A DNA stretch of 64,000 nucleotides from Spirosoma endbachense (GTDB taxonomy: Bacteria > Bacteroidota > Bacteroidia > Cytophagales > Spirosomataceae). A model generated the notes under the pieces. The model was not told where the DNA came from, did no database searches, and saw only the letters and a program-made list of their open reading frames with translations. The DNA lies in contig NZ_CP045997.1 of NCBI RefSeq assembly GCF_010233585.1, positions 496,001 to 560,000 of the forward strand. The letters run 5' to 3'. The translations under genes were made by a program, and so were the position numbers. This document shows positions 26,071 to 36,092 of the stretch, one piece after another (within the stretch, counting starts at the first letter, position 1; every line of letters begins with the position of its first letter).

Positions 26071-28197
26071 ATGTTTCAAATCACCACGCAATCCGTTGCG
26101 CTGCCCGACGGGCGGGAAATTACCATCGAAACCGGCAAACTGGCCAGACAGGCCGACGGAGCGGTGGTTGTGCGACTGGGCGACACCATGCTGTTAGCCA
26201 CGGTCGTATCGAGTAAAGAAGCGAAAGAAGGCGTTGATTTCTTACCCCTGTCGGTTGATTACCAGGAAAAATTTGCATCGGCTGGCCGAATTCCTGGCAG
26301 CTTTCAACGGCGGGAAGGTCGTTTGGGCGATCACGAAATTCTGATTAGCCGTCTGGTTGACCGCGCGCTGCGGCCGATTTTTCCGGACAATTACCACGCC
26401 GATACCCAGGTAATAATCACGTTGATTTCTGCTGATCCGGACGTTCAGCCCGATGCCTTAGCCGCACTGGCTGCATCGTCGGCACTGGCGGTATCCGATA
26501 TTCCGTTCAACGGACCCATTTCTGAAGTTCGGGTTGCGAAAATTGATGGTCAGTATAAAATCAACCCCAAAACGGCAGAGCTTGACCGGGCTACGCTCGA
26601 TCTGATTGTCGCTGCGACCGAAAAAGACATTTGCATGGTGGAAGGCGAAATGAGTGAATGCTCGGAAGCCGAAGTCGTGGAAGCACTTAAAGTTGCCCAT
26701 GATGCCATCAAAGTGCAGTGTCAGGCGCAAAAAGAATTAGAAGCCAAGGTTGGTAAAACCCAAAAGCGCGAATACAATCACGAAACGCACGACGAAGCAC
26801 TTCGTGCTGCTGTTCGTGCGTATTGCTACGATAAAGTATACGAAGTGGCTAGCCGGCAGAATCCCAGCAAAAAAGGGCGTTCTGAGGGCTTTAAAGCCGT
26901 GCTTCAGGAATACCTGGCTACATTCCCCGAAGGTTCGGAAGTGAATGTAAGCCTGATAAAAACGTATTTCCACGATCTGGAGTGGGAGGCATCCCGCCGA
27001 CTGGTTCTCGACGAGCGCGTTCGGTTAGACGGCCGTAAACTCGATGAGATCCGTGCCATTTCTGCCGAAGCGGGTTATCTGCCAGGTCCTCACGGATCGG
27101 CCTTATTTACCCGTGGAGAAACCCAGTCGCTGACGACCGTAACGCTTGGTACGAAAGTTGATGAACAAATTGTTGATCAGGCGATGTACCAGGGGTACAG
27201 CAAATTCCTGTTGCACTATAACTTTCCCGGTTTCTCGACTGGTGAAGTAAAACCCAACCGGGGCGCTGGTCGTCGGGAAATCGGTCATGGTAATCTGGCC
27301 CACCGTTCGTTGAAGAAAGTATTGCCACCTGAATCCGAAAATCCCTACACCATTCGGATTGTATCGGATATTCTCGAATCGAATGGTTCGTCGTCGATGG
27401 CAACCGTATGTGCCGGTACAATGGCGCTGATGGATGCAGGTATCAAAATCAAGGCACCGGTAGCCGGTATTGCCATGGGGCTGATTTCGGACGGCGATAA
27501 ATATGCCGTATTGTCCGACATCCTCGGCGACGAGGATCACCTGGGCGATATGGATTTCAAAGTGACCGGCACGACTAAAGGGATCGTTGCCTGCCAGATG
27601 GACCTGAAAGTAGACGGGTTGTCGTACGAGGTACTCGCGCAGGCTCTGGAGCAGGCTCGTCTTGGACGGCTTCACATTCTTGGCGAAATGGCTAAGGGTA
27701 TTGCCGACGTCCGGTCAGATCTGAAATCACACGCTCCCCGGGCTATCGTTATCAAGATTGACACCAACCAGATCGGCGCCGTTATCGGACCCGGTGGTAA
27801 AGTTGTTCAGGATATTCAGAAAGATTCGGGCGCCGTTGTTAATATCGACGAGCACGACAACGCGGGTTGGGTAAGCATTTTTGCTACCAACAAAGAAAGT
27901 ATGGACCGGGCCGTTTCACGCGTGAAAGGGATTGTGGCCGTACCTGAAGTGGGTGAAGTGTACGTAGGTAAGGTGAAAACCATCCAGCCATTCGGTGCGT
28001 TTGTCGAGTTTATGCCTGGAAAGGATGGACTTTTGCACATTTCCGAGATCAAGTGGGAACGTCTTGAAACCATGGACGGTGTCCTGCAAGTAGGTGAAGA
28101 GGTGACGGTAAAATTGATTGACGTGGATAAAAAGACAGGAAAGTATCGTTTATCGCGTAAAGTTCTTCTGCCGAAACCGGAGAACAAAAATGCGTAA
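26071..28197 (+). CDS. pnp: Polyribonucleotide nucleotidyltransferase (PNPase)
   Basis: A phosphorolytic 3-to-5 exoribonuclease that also adds nucleotides. The 708 residues contain two RNase PH domains (1-about 215, and about 310-550; [16 protein letters not shown] is the active-site region of the second, with [16 protein letters not shown] carrying its acidic residues). A linker helical domain lies between them. A KH domain ([20 protein letters not shown]) and an S1 domain ([20 protein letters not shown]) close the protein. Length and order are standard. The downstream rpoD gene follows after 75 bp. Confidence 0.97.
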   Translation: MFQITTQSVALPDGREITIETGKLARQADGAVVVRLGDTMLLATVVSSKEAKEGVDFLPLSVDYQEKFASAGRIPGSFQRREGRLGDHEILISRLVDRALRPIFPDNYHADTQVIITLISADPDVQPDALAALAASSALAVSDIPFNGPISEVRVAKIDGQYKINPKTAELDRATLDLIVAATEKDICMVEGEMSECSEAEVVEALKVAHDAIKVQCQAQKELEAKVGKTQKREYNHETHDEALRAAVRAYCYDKVYEVASRQNPSKKGRSEGFKAVLQEYLATFPEGSEVNVSLIKTYFHDLEWEASRRLVLDERVRLDGRKLDEIRAISAEAGYLPGPHGSALFTRGETQSLTTVTLGTKVDEQIVDQAMYQGYSKFLLHYNFPGFSTGEVKPNRGAGRREIGHGNLAHRSLKKVLPPESENPYTIRIVSDILESNGSSSMATVCAGTMALMDAGIKIKAPVAGIAMGLISDGDKYAVLSDILGDEDHLGDMDFKVTGTTKGIVACQMDLKVDGLSYEVLAQALEQARLGRLHILGEMAKGIADVRSDLKSHAPRAIVIKIDTNQIGAVIGPGGKVVQDIQKDSGAVVNIDEHDNAGWVSIFATNKESMDRAVSRVKGIVAVPEVGEVYVGKVKTIQPFGAFVEFMPGKDGLLHISEIKWERLETMDGVLQVGEEVTVKLIDVDKKTGKYRLSRKVLLPKPENKNA

Positions 28198-28272
28198 GAG
28201 ATTGTTACTTTTTCGTGTAATGCAACGTCAAAAGTTAGCGTTATATAGCCACCCGAATCGGGGCAACGTATC

Positions 28273-29136
28273 ATGAGACAGCTAAAAATTTCAAAACAGA
28301 TTACCAACCGCGAGAGCCAGTCGTTAGACAAGTACTTGCAGGAGATTGGTAAAGTAGACCTGCTTACGCCCGATGAGGAAGTAACGCTGGCCCAAAAAAT
28401 CCGGGAAGGTGATCAACTGTCACTGGAACGGCTGACCAAGGCTAACTTACGTTTCGTCGTGTCTGTAGCAAAACAATATCAGAATCAGGGGCTTTCGTTA
28501 GGTGATTTGATCAACGAAGGGAACCTGGGTCTGATTAAAGCCGCCCAGCGTTTTGATGAAACACGGGGGTTTAAATTCATTTCCTACGCCGTTTGGTGGA
28601 TTCGCCAATCGATCCTGCAAGCGTTGGCCGAGCAATCGCGTATTGTGCGTCTACCACTGAACCGGGTTGGTTCGCTGAACAAGATTTCGAAGACGTTTTC
28701 TGACCTGGAGCAAAAATTTGAGCGGGAGCCATCACCAGAAGAACTGGCCGCCGTGCTTGAAATCTCCGCTGCTGAAGTGGTCGATACGTTAAAGATTTCT
28801 GGCCGCCACGTGTCGATGGATGCTCCGTTTGTGCAGGGTGAAGAAAACAGCCTGCTCGACGTACTCGAAAACGATGGTGAAGACAAACCCGACTCGGGTC
28901 TGATCAACGATTCACTACGTAAGGAAGTACAACGGGCTTTGTCGACGCTGACGCAGCGTGAAGCCGATGTGATTACCCTCTACTTCGGTCTGAATGGCGA
29001 ACACGCCATGACACTCGAAGAAATTGGTGAGAAGTTTAATCTGACCCGTGAACGGGTTCGTCAGATAAAAGAAAAAGCCATCCGCCGTCTGCGCCACACC
29101 TCCCGGTCGAAGGCGCTGAAGACGTACCTTGGCTAA
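28273..29136 (+). CDS. rpoD: Primary RNA polymerase sigma factor (RpoD/SigA)
   Basis: The housekeeping sigma factor. At 287 residues it is short, as in all Bacteroidota, lacking region 1.1 and the large non-conserved insert of proteobacterial RpoD. Region 1.2 is [20 protein letters not shown]. Region 2 includes [20 protein letters not shown] and [20 protein letters not shown], the -10 reading part. Region 3 and region 4 follow, with the -35-binding helix in ITREADVI-type sequence and [20 protein letters not shown]. The many TAnnTTTG promoters in this window are the expected targets of this factor. Confidence 0.97.
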   Translation: MRQLKISKQITNRESQSLDKYLQEIGKVDLLTPDEEVTLAQKIREGDQLSLERLTKANLRFVVSVAKQYQNQGLSLGDLINEGNLGLIKAAQRFDETRGFKFISYAVWWIRQSILQALAEQSRIVRLPLNRVGSLNKISKTFSDLEQKFEREPSPEELAAVLEISAAEVVDTLKISGRHVSMDAPFVQGEENSLLDVLENDGEDKPDSGLINDSLRKEVQRALSTLTQREADVITLYFGLNGEHAMTLEEIGEKFNLTRERVRQIKEKAIRRLRHTSRSKALKTYLG

Positions 29137-29158
29137 GCTTCCTGTTTGTGTGTGATGT

Positions 29159-29188
29159 AAGGCTCCTGCGAAAGCGGGAGCCTTTGTC
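29159..29188 (+). terminator. rpoD terminator
   Basis: AAGGCTCC (29159-29166) pairs with GGAGCCTT (29177-29184) around a GCGAAAGC-containing loop, followed by a short T stretch, 22 bp after the stop. Confidence 0.65.
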
Positions 29189-29310
29189 ATGTTCAGGGAA
29201 ATCGAATGGTGGTCTAGCTATGAAGTAAACGTTGGTATTTGCCAGCGATGGCTACTCAGTCTTTACCTTTAGATTACTACTTAATTGTCTTAAGATAAAA
29301 GAATACTACG

Positions 29311-29676
29311 TTAAACCGTATAGGGCCTGTAATCTTCAAACTCCCATTTACCTATTCTGGCAAGTTTGTTAGCTAAAGCGTCCCAAGTGTCTTCCTCAAG
29401 CGATGTGACATACTTTGCCACAAAGTCAAGGATGTTGTTGAAATCATACTGTTGAACAATAAGGAGGTGTCGGCCAAAAATAACTTCTCCAGGTGGGAAT
29501 TTATTTTGGAAGTAAGCAAGATTACATACTAAGACATCAAAGCATTCTCCACCTAGAGCATCTTTGGGGCCGATCACGAATCGAAGAGGAAAGTCGAAGC
29601 CATTGATAGCATCCGGCTTATAATCGAACAAATCGTCAACATCAGTACTGTAGCATTCCTTTATTACTGCTTTCAT
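29311..29676 (-). CDS. Immunity protein of the Imm8 family
   Basis: A 121-residue protein matching Imm8, which neutralises the C-terminal toxin domain of polymorphic toxins. It begins MKAVIKECYSTDVDDLFDYK, and the conserved features are FPLRFVIGPKDALGGECFDV, the GRHLLIVQQYDFNNILDF segment and the end motif LARIGKWEFEDYRPY. In working pairs the toxin gene lies directly upstream on the same strand. Here only its last 30 or so codons remain (29687-29779), 10 bp before this start. The gene is thus an orphan immunity gene; it may still protect against toxins of neighbours. Confidence 0.78.
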   Translation of the reverse strand: MKAVIKECYSTDVDDLFDYKPDAINGFDFPLRFVIGPKDALGGECFDVLVCNLAYFQNKFPPGEVIFGRHLLIVQQYDFNNILDFVAKYVTSLEEDTWDALANKLARIGKWEFEDYRPYTV

Positions 29677-29686
29677 AAATGTATGT

Positions 29687-29779
29687 TTAAGGGACTATAT
29701 CTAAGTGCCCATTATGGTTCCAGTTACCATCTGGAATGTCTCTTCTCTCAATAATAGCCTGAACCGTATGTGAAGGAAA
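29687..29779 (-). pseudogene. C-terminal fragment of a polymorphic toxin
   Basis: A minus-strand stretch reading SHTVQAIIERRDIPDGNWNH then NGHLDIVP and stop, 10 bp upstream of the Imm8 start. The spacing and the tail type are those of the nuclease or enzyme end of a polymorphic toxin. Open reading continues upstream, but beyond about 29780 it is only antisense to another coding stretch, so a breakpoint is likely there. The catalytic type cannot be named from this piece. Confidence 0.5.
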
Positions 29780-29780
29780 G

Positions 29781-29906
29781 ATGACTGATTCCCGTGACTT
29801 ATATGCCGATTTGTTGAAAAGTAAAGATGATCTAATACAATTACTTAAAGAGGAAAATGCCCAGCTAAAGGCCAACTATGCATCTGTGGAGAAGAAGCCG
29901 GACTGA
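29781..29906 (+). pseudogene. C-terminal tail of an XRE-type regulator
   Basis: A 41-codon plus-strand frame (MTDSRDLYADLLKSKDDLIQ, then LLKEENAQLKANYASVEKKP) with the coiled-coil tail typical of phage-repressor-like XRE regulators. No helix-turn-helix part precedes it. It begins exactly where the toxin fragment on the other strand ends, so two unrelated gene tails appear joined at a rearrangement point. Confidence 0.4.
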
Positions 29907-29924
29907 ACATTGAGTTATAAAAAC

Positions 29925-29958
29925 AAAAAAGACCGCCCTTGATCGAGCGGTCTTTTTT
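29925..29958 (-). terminator. Bidirectional terminator
   Basis: AAAAAAGACCGC pairs with GCGGTCTTTTTT (12 bp, 10-nt loop). It carries T runs on both strands and lies 16 bp after the stop of the SPOR gene, so it ends that operon and also stops plus-strand transcripts. Confidence 0.85.
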
Positions 29959-29974
29959 TTGGACTCGTGTCTAT

Positions 29975-31099
29975 CTAATTCTTGTATATCCAGGTTTCCG
30001 TACCGGCCACTTGACCAACAGCTGCCATACTGGCAACGGCTTCTTCGCGTAGTGCGGAGCCAGCAGCGGCCACTTTGTACAGCTGCCCTTTTTGATTTGG
30101 GGCGATCACGTAGGCGTCGGTATAGCCCGCTTTCTTTAATTGACGTCTCAGACGGAGCGCGTTTCGTTTACTGGAAAAACTACCCGCTATAACCGTGAAG
30201 TAAGGGCCTGTACGCACCGGTTTTGTGGCAACCGCTGTACTAACAACCGTCTCTGGCTGGCTAATCGGTGCCACGCTGGGTTCCTTGACAACAACCGGAG
30301 CAGGCGTAGAAACAGGTTGAACAGGGGTTGCAACGGGAGTAGCTTCTGTAACGGCCGGGGCGGTTGACACTGCTTTGGCCTGATGAACAACGACTGGTTT
30401 CGCTGTTTCTTTTACCGCTGCAGAACGATTGACGAACGAAGCCGGAAGCCGAAACAGGTTTGCCGGATCCAGACTACTTTGCAGCGATTGACCGGGCTTA
30501 ATCACGGACGAATAACTAAACAGGCCCAATGAACCGATCAGCAAAGCCGCTGCCGCAATTCGCCAGTAGGAGCGGGCAGGGCGAAGCGGCTCTATAACCG
30601 TATCCTCATCCCGAACCAGAACAGGCCCAATTGCCGTAATGGGCACGGCGTCAATGGCAGGTTCGAGTAGCGACTGGCTCGTCACTAATTGTGCCGAAAT
30701 AGCACTCATGCCATAGGCTTCACCGAAAAAATTATGCCGTAAACTGGGGTCAAACTGAAGCCGGCCTTCGTCGTTTTGCGTAAACGTACCGACACCTTCC
30801 AGTTCGAAACGACCCGTTTGATCGACCTGTTTCCGAAGTTCAGCAACGAACGAACTGATGTGCCGCTGAGCGCCTTCGCGGGTCAGGGGCTCATGCAGCA
30901 TAATATAATTGGCAAGAATCCCATCGTCTAACCGCAAAGCCTCGTTAAAGGCAACGCGTTTGCGGGGCGGCAGGTATAAACCACTGGTTTCCGTAAAGGA
31001 TGCCGGTTGGTAATGGGTCAGAAAGGCCCCCAACTCTGGTACAACTACACAGTCGTACTGGTACAGCAACTTTTTGAGATAGTCATTGACGGAAGCCAT
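29975..31099 (-). CDS. HU-CCDC81 and SPOR domain protein
   Basis: A 374-residue membrane-anchored protein. The first 140 residues hold two HU-like CCDC81-type domains (LLYQYDCVVVPELGAFLTHY; then GAQRHISSFVAELRKQVDQT and GVGTFTQNDEGRLQFDPSL). A single membrane segment follows (WRIAAAALLIGSLGLFSYSS), then a Pro/Thr/Val-rich linker, and a SPOR domain at the end (YFTVIAGSFSSKRNALRLRR). SPOR binds denuded glycan strands at division sites. HU-CCDC81 is an HU-fold family found in Bacteroidota; its ligand here is unknown. It is the last gene of a three-gene envelope operon, 20 bp after the barrel gene. Confidence 0.85.
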   Translation of the reverse strand: MASVNDYLKKLLYQYDCVVVPELGAFLTHYQPASFTETSGLYLPPRKRVAFNEALRLDDGILANYIMLHEPLTREGAQRHISSFVAELRKQVDQTGRFELEGVGTFTQNDEGRLQFDPSLRHNFFGEAYGMSAISAQLVTSQSLLEPAIDAVPITAIGPVLVRDEDTVIEPLRPARSYWRIAAAALLIGSLGLFSYSSVIKPGQSLQSSLDPANLFRLPASFVNRSAAVKETAKPVVVHQAKAVSTAPAVTEATPVATPVQPVSTPAPVVVKEPSVAPISQPETVVSTAVATKPVRTGPYFTVIAGSFSSKRNALRLRRQLKKAGYTDAYVIAPNQKGQLYKVAAAGSALREEAVASMAAVGQVAGTETWIYKN

Positions 31100-31119
31100 A
31101 GTCTGTTCGTCGATGGAGG

Positions 31120-32802
31120 TTAGAATGAATAACTAATTCCTCCGAGAAAGTTAAGGCCTTGCGACTGATAATACAAATAGCGTTCGTAATTCTGGTTAAA
31201 GATATTATTTAACGAGACAAAGGCAGATACCTGTTTCCCTAGGAAATAGTCAATTTTAATGTTGGCGTCGTAGATCGGTTTTAGGGTATAGACCTTGTTT
31301 GACGTAAAGTTTTTGTTTTTGATGCCCTCATAAAAATACAAATCCGCCGTGATGAATAATTTTTTATTCAGAATGTACGAGTTGGTCCACGTACCCGCAA
31401 ATCGGGGGCGGCCCCAGGCTTCTTCAAGCCGGTCTAAACCGTAGCGGAAGAAGTCTCCTTTGAGCGTCGAGCGGAATTTGTCCTTCTGGGCATAGGCAAG
31501 CTGGCCAGAGATGGTCAGCACCCGCGAAATGCCGCCATCGTACAGGACAAAAAACTTGGTCGAATCCGGGAACGTATTGTTAAAGGTTGAAAAATCCCGG
31601 TAACTGGCGTAGGAAACTTTTCCTTCATACGAAAAACCGCCACCAAGAGCTCCTTTTGAACCACCGTAGATATCCAGGGACTTAACAGTGTTAACTAAAA
31701 GTACTTGTGGAGCTAACCACTTGTTTTCGCTTAATAATGAGCGCAATGTGTTCCGGTTGATATCACCGTCAACACCCGCAAAGAAGTGGATGTTGGCCAC
31801 CGGTACCACGTCGATATCGACCACCGGGAAAGCCCTTGTATTATTGATGCCCTGCCGTTGATCCGTTTGATTGACTGCATTGAGTCCCGCTGTTATGGTA
31901 AACAGGGACGACGTGTATTTGAAAGTTGGCTTTACCCGGAACAGATTCCGGTTGTCGACGATCGAGCCATCGGAGCGCTGGGTTACGTAGGCGTCGGCGG
32001 CCACGAGTGCAAACACATTGTCAGTAATGCCCAGTGAGCCGTTGAAATTCGTACCCCAATCCGTTTCGGAAGCATTGAACCGATCGCGAAGGGAGGTAAT
32101 ACCCGTACGCAGCGAGTAATCGATGGCGTTTTCCGTATTGGCATTTTCGATGCCCAGCCGGACGTTTACGGTATTCAGGCGCTGTTTGATCAGGTCCGGA
32201 TTGAACGCCGATGAGTTCGCATACTCGCGGCTGTAGCCATAAAAATTATAGGCATTCCGGTCGAACCCTACATCGGCTTGTAGTTTGAAGGCGTCGGTCA
32301 GGTATTTACCCGTTACCTTAACCTTGGTATCGCTTTGGGACGAATTCTTGCCATCGACGGGGCCTAGGCCCGACGAGAGATGCCTGACCGATCCTTCCAG
32401 CGACAGATTCGACAGGTTGTTGATCCCGACGAAGCCTTCGCCCAGGAACGAACTGTAGTTACCGGCGCCAACCTTTACATAGTTACTAAAGGCGGGTGTT
32501 TCGTCGGGCTGGGTCATGGCCGGGGCCAGAACACCCGGCGTAATGCGCGGATCGCCAACGGTCAGTTTCCGGTCTTCGAATTCATAGGTCAGTTTCCGTT
32601 GTTCGGCCGGTGCTTTAACGGATGGAATTTTGTTGAACAGCCGATTGGCAGGCGGAAGCTCGATCTTCCGGCTTTTTTCGACCGTAATTTCCTGATTATC
32701 GACCTCACCTTCTTTAACCGGCCGGGTTGGCTTCGGCTGCTGCGCCAACAACGTAGCCGACAGCGAAAGAAAGGAAAGGGTGAGTAGGGGACGATATGTC
32801 AT
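31120..32802 (-). CDS. Outer-membrane beta-barrel protein (TonB receptor-like)
   Basis: A protein of about 560 residues with a signal peptide (PLLTLSFLSLSATLLAQ), a short soluble stretch with KSRKIELPPANRLFNKIPS, and a barrel of alternating aromatic strands ending in LNFLGGISYSF, a terminal Phe signature typical of outer-membrane insertion. No plug domain is visible, so it is receptor-like but not a canonical TonB transporter. It sits between the large TPR gene and the HU-CCDC81/SPOR gene in one transcription unit; this gene order appears to be a conserved Bacteroidota set, and a shared role in envelope assembly is plausible. The ATG at 32802 gives a cleaner signal peptide than 32832. Confidence 0.7.
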   Translation of the reverse strand: MTYRPLLTLSFLSLSATLLAQQPKPTRPVKEGEVDNQEITVEKSRKIELPPANRLFNKIPSVKAPAEQRKLTYEFEDRKLTVGDPRITPGVLAPAMTQPDETPAFSNYVKVGAGNYSSFLGEGFVGINNLSNLSLEGSVRHLSSGLGPVDGKNSSQSDTKVKVTGKYLTDAFKLQADVGFDRNAYNFYGYSREYANSSAFNPDLIKQRLNTVNVRLGIENANTENAIDYSLRTGITSLRDRFNASETDWGTNFNGSLGITDNVFALVAADAYVTQRSDGSIVDNRNLFRVKPTFKYTSSLFTITAGLNAVNQTDQRQGINNTRAFPVVDIDVVPVANIHFFAGVDGDINRNTLRSLLSENKWLAPQVLLVNTVKSLDIYGGSKGALGGGFSYEGKVSYASYRDFSTFNNTFPDSTKFFVLYDGGISRVLTISGQLAYAQKDKFRSTLKGDFFRYGLDRLEEAWGRPRFAGTWTNSYILNKKLFITADLYFYEGIKNKNFTSNKVYTLKPIYDANIKIDYFLGKQVSAFVSLNNIFNQNYERYLYYQSQGLNFLGGISYSF

Positions 32803-32909
32803 AGTGAAGCGTGAGAAAGTAGCGAAGAACAACGCATCAAAAGTGAAACCTAAGTAGTCATGGGGTACATACTGGTCCTCGTTCCTGATGCGTCATTCGT
32901 CACTCTTCA

Positions 32910-35900
32910 TTAATTTTTGTTCTCCAGGCTCGCCAGCTTTTGTTTGGCTTCGGCGATAATGGTTTCGTCGGATGAATTTTCGATGATTGAGTTCAAAACG
33001 GCTTTGGCCTGGGCTATTTCGTCCTGGGCGACATTATTGTCGGATACCAGCATGAAGGCTTTCCCTTTCCAATACTCAAATTCGCTGAATTGCTCGTTGA
33101 ATTTTAAGAGCGTAGCGACCGACTCTTTGTATTTTTTCTGCCGATAGAGAATATCACCGAGATAGTACTGGGCTTCCGCTCCATTTACGTCTTTCGCCAG
33201 GGCAATGGTCTTATCGAAATCAGCCTGAGCCGTTTTATAGTCGCCTTTCCCGAATGCTACCTTACCCAGCATTAACTGCGCCCGGTTCTGTGCCCCGGCA
33301 ACTACATTTCCGGCGGCCAAAACCTCGCGGGCAATGGCCGCGGCTGAATCGGGTTTCGGCATGGCAAAGTAGGTATCCATCATTCCCAGCTGGGCGGCAA
33401 CCTGCTCCGCTTTACTGCCTGCTCTGGTTAAGATGACCTGATAATTCCGGATGGCACGTGGGTAGTTTTTCTGTTTGCTTTCCAGCTCAGCAGCTCGTGT
33501 GGCCGATCGTACCAGAAACTCCGATTTATTATCCGCAATAACCAGGTTATAATACCGTAGCGCATTGGCAATATCATCGGTCTGGCGATAGGATTCGGCC
33601 AGGTAGTAGCGGGCTTCGTTGGTATTCGGACTGGCCGGATACTCCTGCATGAAGGTCAGCAGCGATTGAATAGCCTGCTGATATTTCTGGTTCGAGTAAA
33701 TGTCTTTCGCATTCTCAAACTGCACCCGCTCCACATCCGTGCTGGCCGGATTCGACTTTTTATACTGCCCCAGAACCTGCGAAAACTCTTCGGGTCGACC
33801 GGCGTCGTTCAGGGTATTCTGGATACCGAGCAGGGCACTTTGCGCCTGATCCGATTCGCCAAAATCAGTCAGAATGCGTTTGTAATCGGCAACAGCGGGA
33901 TCGTACTGCTGAATGTTTCCATAGGCAATCGCCCGTTTGAGCAGGGCTGCCGGAACGAGCTTGCTATTTGGTTTGCTGTCGATCAGCTTCGAAAAGCCGC
34001 GGATGGCCACCTGATAGGCTCCTTTCTCGAAATCGACATTCGCCGTTTGAAACAACGATTCGTCGACAAAGCGTGAGTTCGGGTACTGCCGCTGCACCTG
34101 GTCGAACTGCGCCTTTGCTTCCGCATCCCGACCAACATAACTCAGAATGACAGCCTTCTGGTAGGATGCGTAATCTTTGTCCGGTGCGTTCTGGGCAATG
34201 GCCTGATCGTAAAAACGCATGGCATTTTCGTACTGTTTGGTGGCGAAATACGAATCCGCCAGCCGAATCGTAGCGTCCTGCACCTGCGCCGATAGGTCGG
34301 ACCGTGAATCTCCGGAACTACTGCCCCGGCTCACAAAATCGCGGAAATAGGTCTGGGCGCGGGTATAATCTTTTTTGTTGTAATACGCATAGCCGAGTCC
34401 GTATAAACTTCGGCTCCCATAGTCGCCCGCATTTTTCGAGATGCTGGCGTAGAGCGGAATCGCCGTATCGTATTGCTTTCCGGCGGAGTAGGCTTCTGCT
34501 TTCCAGAACTGAGCGGCCTGCTGAAGCTCGTTGTCGATCGGAAACTTCAACGATTTATCGAGATTGGCAACGGCCTGCGGGTATCGTTCCGCGTTAAAAT
34601 CACTGACACCCTGGCTATAGGTCAGCCGCTGGTAAGTAGCATTGATCTTGGGCGTCTTCCGTTTTAATCCCTCAATGTAGGCAATGGCCGCGGGATAATT
34701 ATTGGAGGCAAAGTAGGCTTCACCGACCAGCTCATTGGCTTCATTCTCGAATTTACTATCGGGATACTGTTTCAGAAAAGCCGTAAGTTCTTTCACCGCA
34801 TCGGCCCCATTGTTCTGATCCAGTTGCAGTTTCGCGTGATTGAACCGGGCCTCTTCCTGGATTTCGCGGTTAAACGAGAGCCGACCCGCCTGATCGAACG
34901 CGTTTAGCGAAAAAGTTGGATTCTGCGTCTGCAGATAGCTAACCCCGAGCGTATAAGCCGCATATTGTGCTGTAGTATCTTTACCACCCGCCAGCGATTT
35001 CAGCTGCGTGATCGCGTCGTTGTAGGCACCCGTGCGAAAGAGCGACTGGCCATAGCGGAACTTCACGGCCCCTGGTGTTTTAGCGCCGGCAGCACTGATG
35101 TACTGTTTATAGTACGGAATCGCTTTGGCAAACTGGTTTTGCTGGTAATACACCTCAGCGGTAAACAGGGCCACTTCACTCAGCCCGGCGCCGTTATTTC
35201 GCCGGAGCAGGGGTTCGGTATAAGCGAGCAGGTCGTCGTATCGGCGCTGGCGATAGAGCGCATGGGCAATCCAGTTCGGAACCTGATCCTTGTAGATCGG
35301 GTTCGATTCGACCCGCCGAAAGTCGGCAACAGCTTCGTTGAAATTTTTATTCCGGAAATTAATGACACCGGCATAGTAGGATGCGGCTGGCGCATCGGTC
35401 GAACTGGGATCCAGTTTAACCGCGTTGAGCAGGGGCAACGCCCGCTGCAAATCCTGCGTATTGTAGTAGGAGAGGGCCAGCTGATATTTATAGGCCGTAT
35501 TGGCCCCGCCCTGTTCAACGGCCTTTTCCAGAAATGTAATCGCTTTGGCATAATCCTGGCGCGTATAGTAGTACGAGCCCAGATCGCCATACAACTGGCC
35601 GGCTTTGGGGTGCTCGCTGTGGTTTTTGACAAACCGGTCCACCAATACCTCCGCACCGGGCTCGTCGATATACAGACTGGTCAGGGCGATGTAATATTCG
35701 GCCTCCACTGCGTTCTGATCGCTGGTGTTGAGCAGCGTTCGGGTGCCATTACCGCGTCGGGGTTCCAGGTATTGCCGGAATTCGTAGCGGGCAGCGGCAT
35801 AATTGTTTTTCTCGAACAGTTCCAGACCATTTCGGTAGTGATAGTCGGGTTCGGAGTAACTCTGGGTTCGCTGGGCCTGGGCCGACAGCACGGTAAGCAA

Positions 35901-35984
35901 CCCAAGAATCAGGGAAAACGACAGCCAGTCCGGTAAAAATCGGAGCGTTTGGCATTGACCCAGTTGGGTGATTGAATAGGGCAT
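32910..35984 (-). CDS. Large tetratricopeptide-repeat protein
   Basis: A 1024-residue exported protein with a signal or anchor sequence (WLSFSLILGLLTVLSAQAQ). More than 20 TPR or SEL1-like helical repeats follow, such as YGDLGSYYYTRQDYAKAITF, and GLGYAYYNKKDYTRAQTYFR further on. TPR arrays scaffold protein complexes. Nothing enzymatic is visible. It is the first gene of the operon with the barrel and HU-CCDC81/SPOR genes. The M61 peptidase gene is divergent from it, about 110 bp away. Confidence 0.87.
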   Translation of the reverse strand: MPYSITQLGQCQTLRFLPDWLSFSLILGLLTVLSAQAQRTQSYSEPDYHYRNGLELFEKNNYAAARYEFRQYLEPRRGNGTRTLLNTSDQNAVEAEYYIALTSLYIDEPGAEVLVDRFVKNHSEHPKAGQLYGDLGSYYYTRQDYAKAITFLEKAVEQGGANTAYKYQLALSYYNTQDLQRALPLLNAVKLDPSSTDAPAASYYAGVINFRNKNFNEAVADFRRVESNPIYKDQVPNWIAHALYRQRRYDDLLAYTEPLLRRNNGAGLSEVALFTAEVYYQQNQFAKAIPYYKQYISAAGAKTPGAVKFRYGQSLFRTGAYNDAITQLKSLAGGKDTTAQYAAYTLGVSYLQTQNPTFSLNAFDQAGRLSFNREIQEEARFNHAKLQLDQNNGADAVKELTAFLKQYPDSKFENEANELVGEAYFASNNYPAAIAYIEGLKRKTPKINATYQRLTYSQGVSDFNAERYPQAVANLDKSLKFPIDNELQQAAQFWKAEAYSAGKQYDTAIPLYASISKNAGDYGSRSLYGLGYAYYNKKDYTRAQTYFRDFVSRGSSSGDSRSDLSAQVQDATIRLADSYFATKQYENAMRFYDQAIAQNAPDKDYASYQKAVILSYVGRDAEAKAQFDQVQRQYPNSRFVDESLFQTANVDFEKGAYQVAIRGFSKLIDSKPNSKLVPAALLKRAIAYGNIQQYDPAVADYKRILTDFGESDQAQSALLGIQNTLNDAGRPEEFSQVLGQYKKSNPASTDVERVQFENAKDIYSNQKYQQAIQSLLTFMQEYPASPNTNEARYYLAESYRQTDDIANALRYYNLVIADNKSEFLVRSATRAAELESKQKNYPRAIRNYQVILTRAGSKAEQVAAQLGMMDTYFAMPKPDSAAAIAREVLAAGNVVAGAQNRAQLMLGKVAFGKGDYKTAQADFDKTIALAKDVNGAEAQYYLGDILYRQKKYKESVATLLKFNEQFSEFEYWKGKAFMLVSDNNVAQDEIAQAKAVLNSIIENSSDETIIAEAKQKLASLENKN

Positions 35985-36092
35985 AAACGAAATGAACGGT
36001 TGTGAATGCTTGGAATGCGTCGTAGCTTCGCCGATAAATTGGCAAATATCACGTCAAATCTGGACAAAAAACGAAGGTATTCCTGTTTCCGT

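Noticed and set aside
34965..35936. 323-codon frame opposite the large TPR gene
   Set aside because: It mirrors the repeat structure of the TPR gene on the other strand and has no independent similarity.
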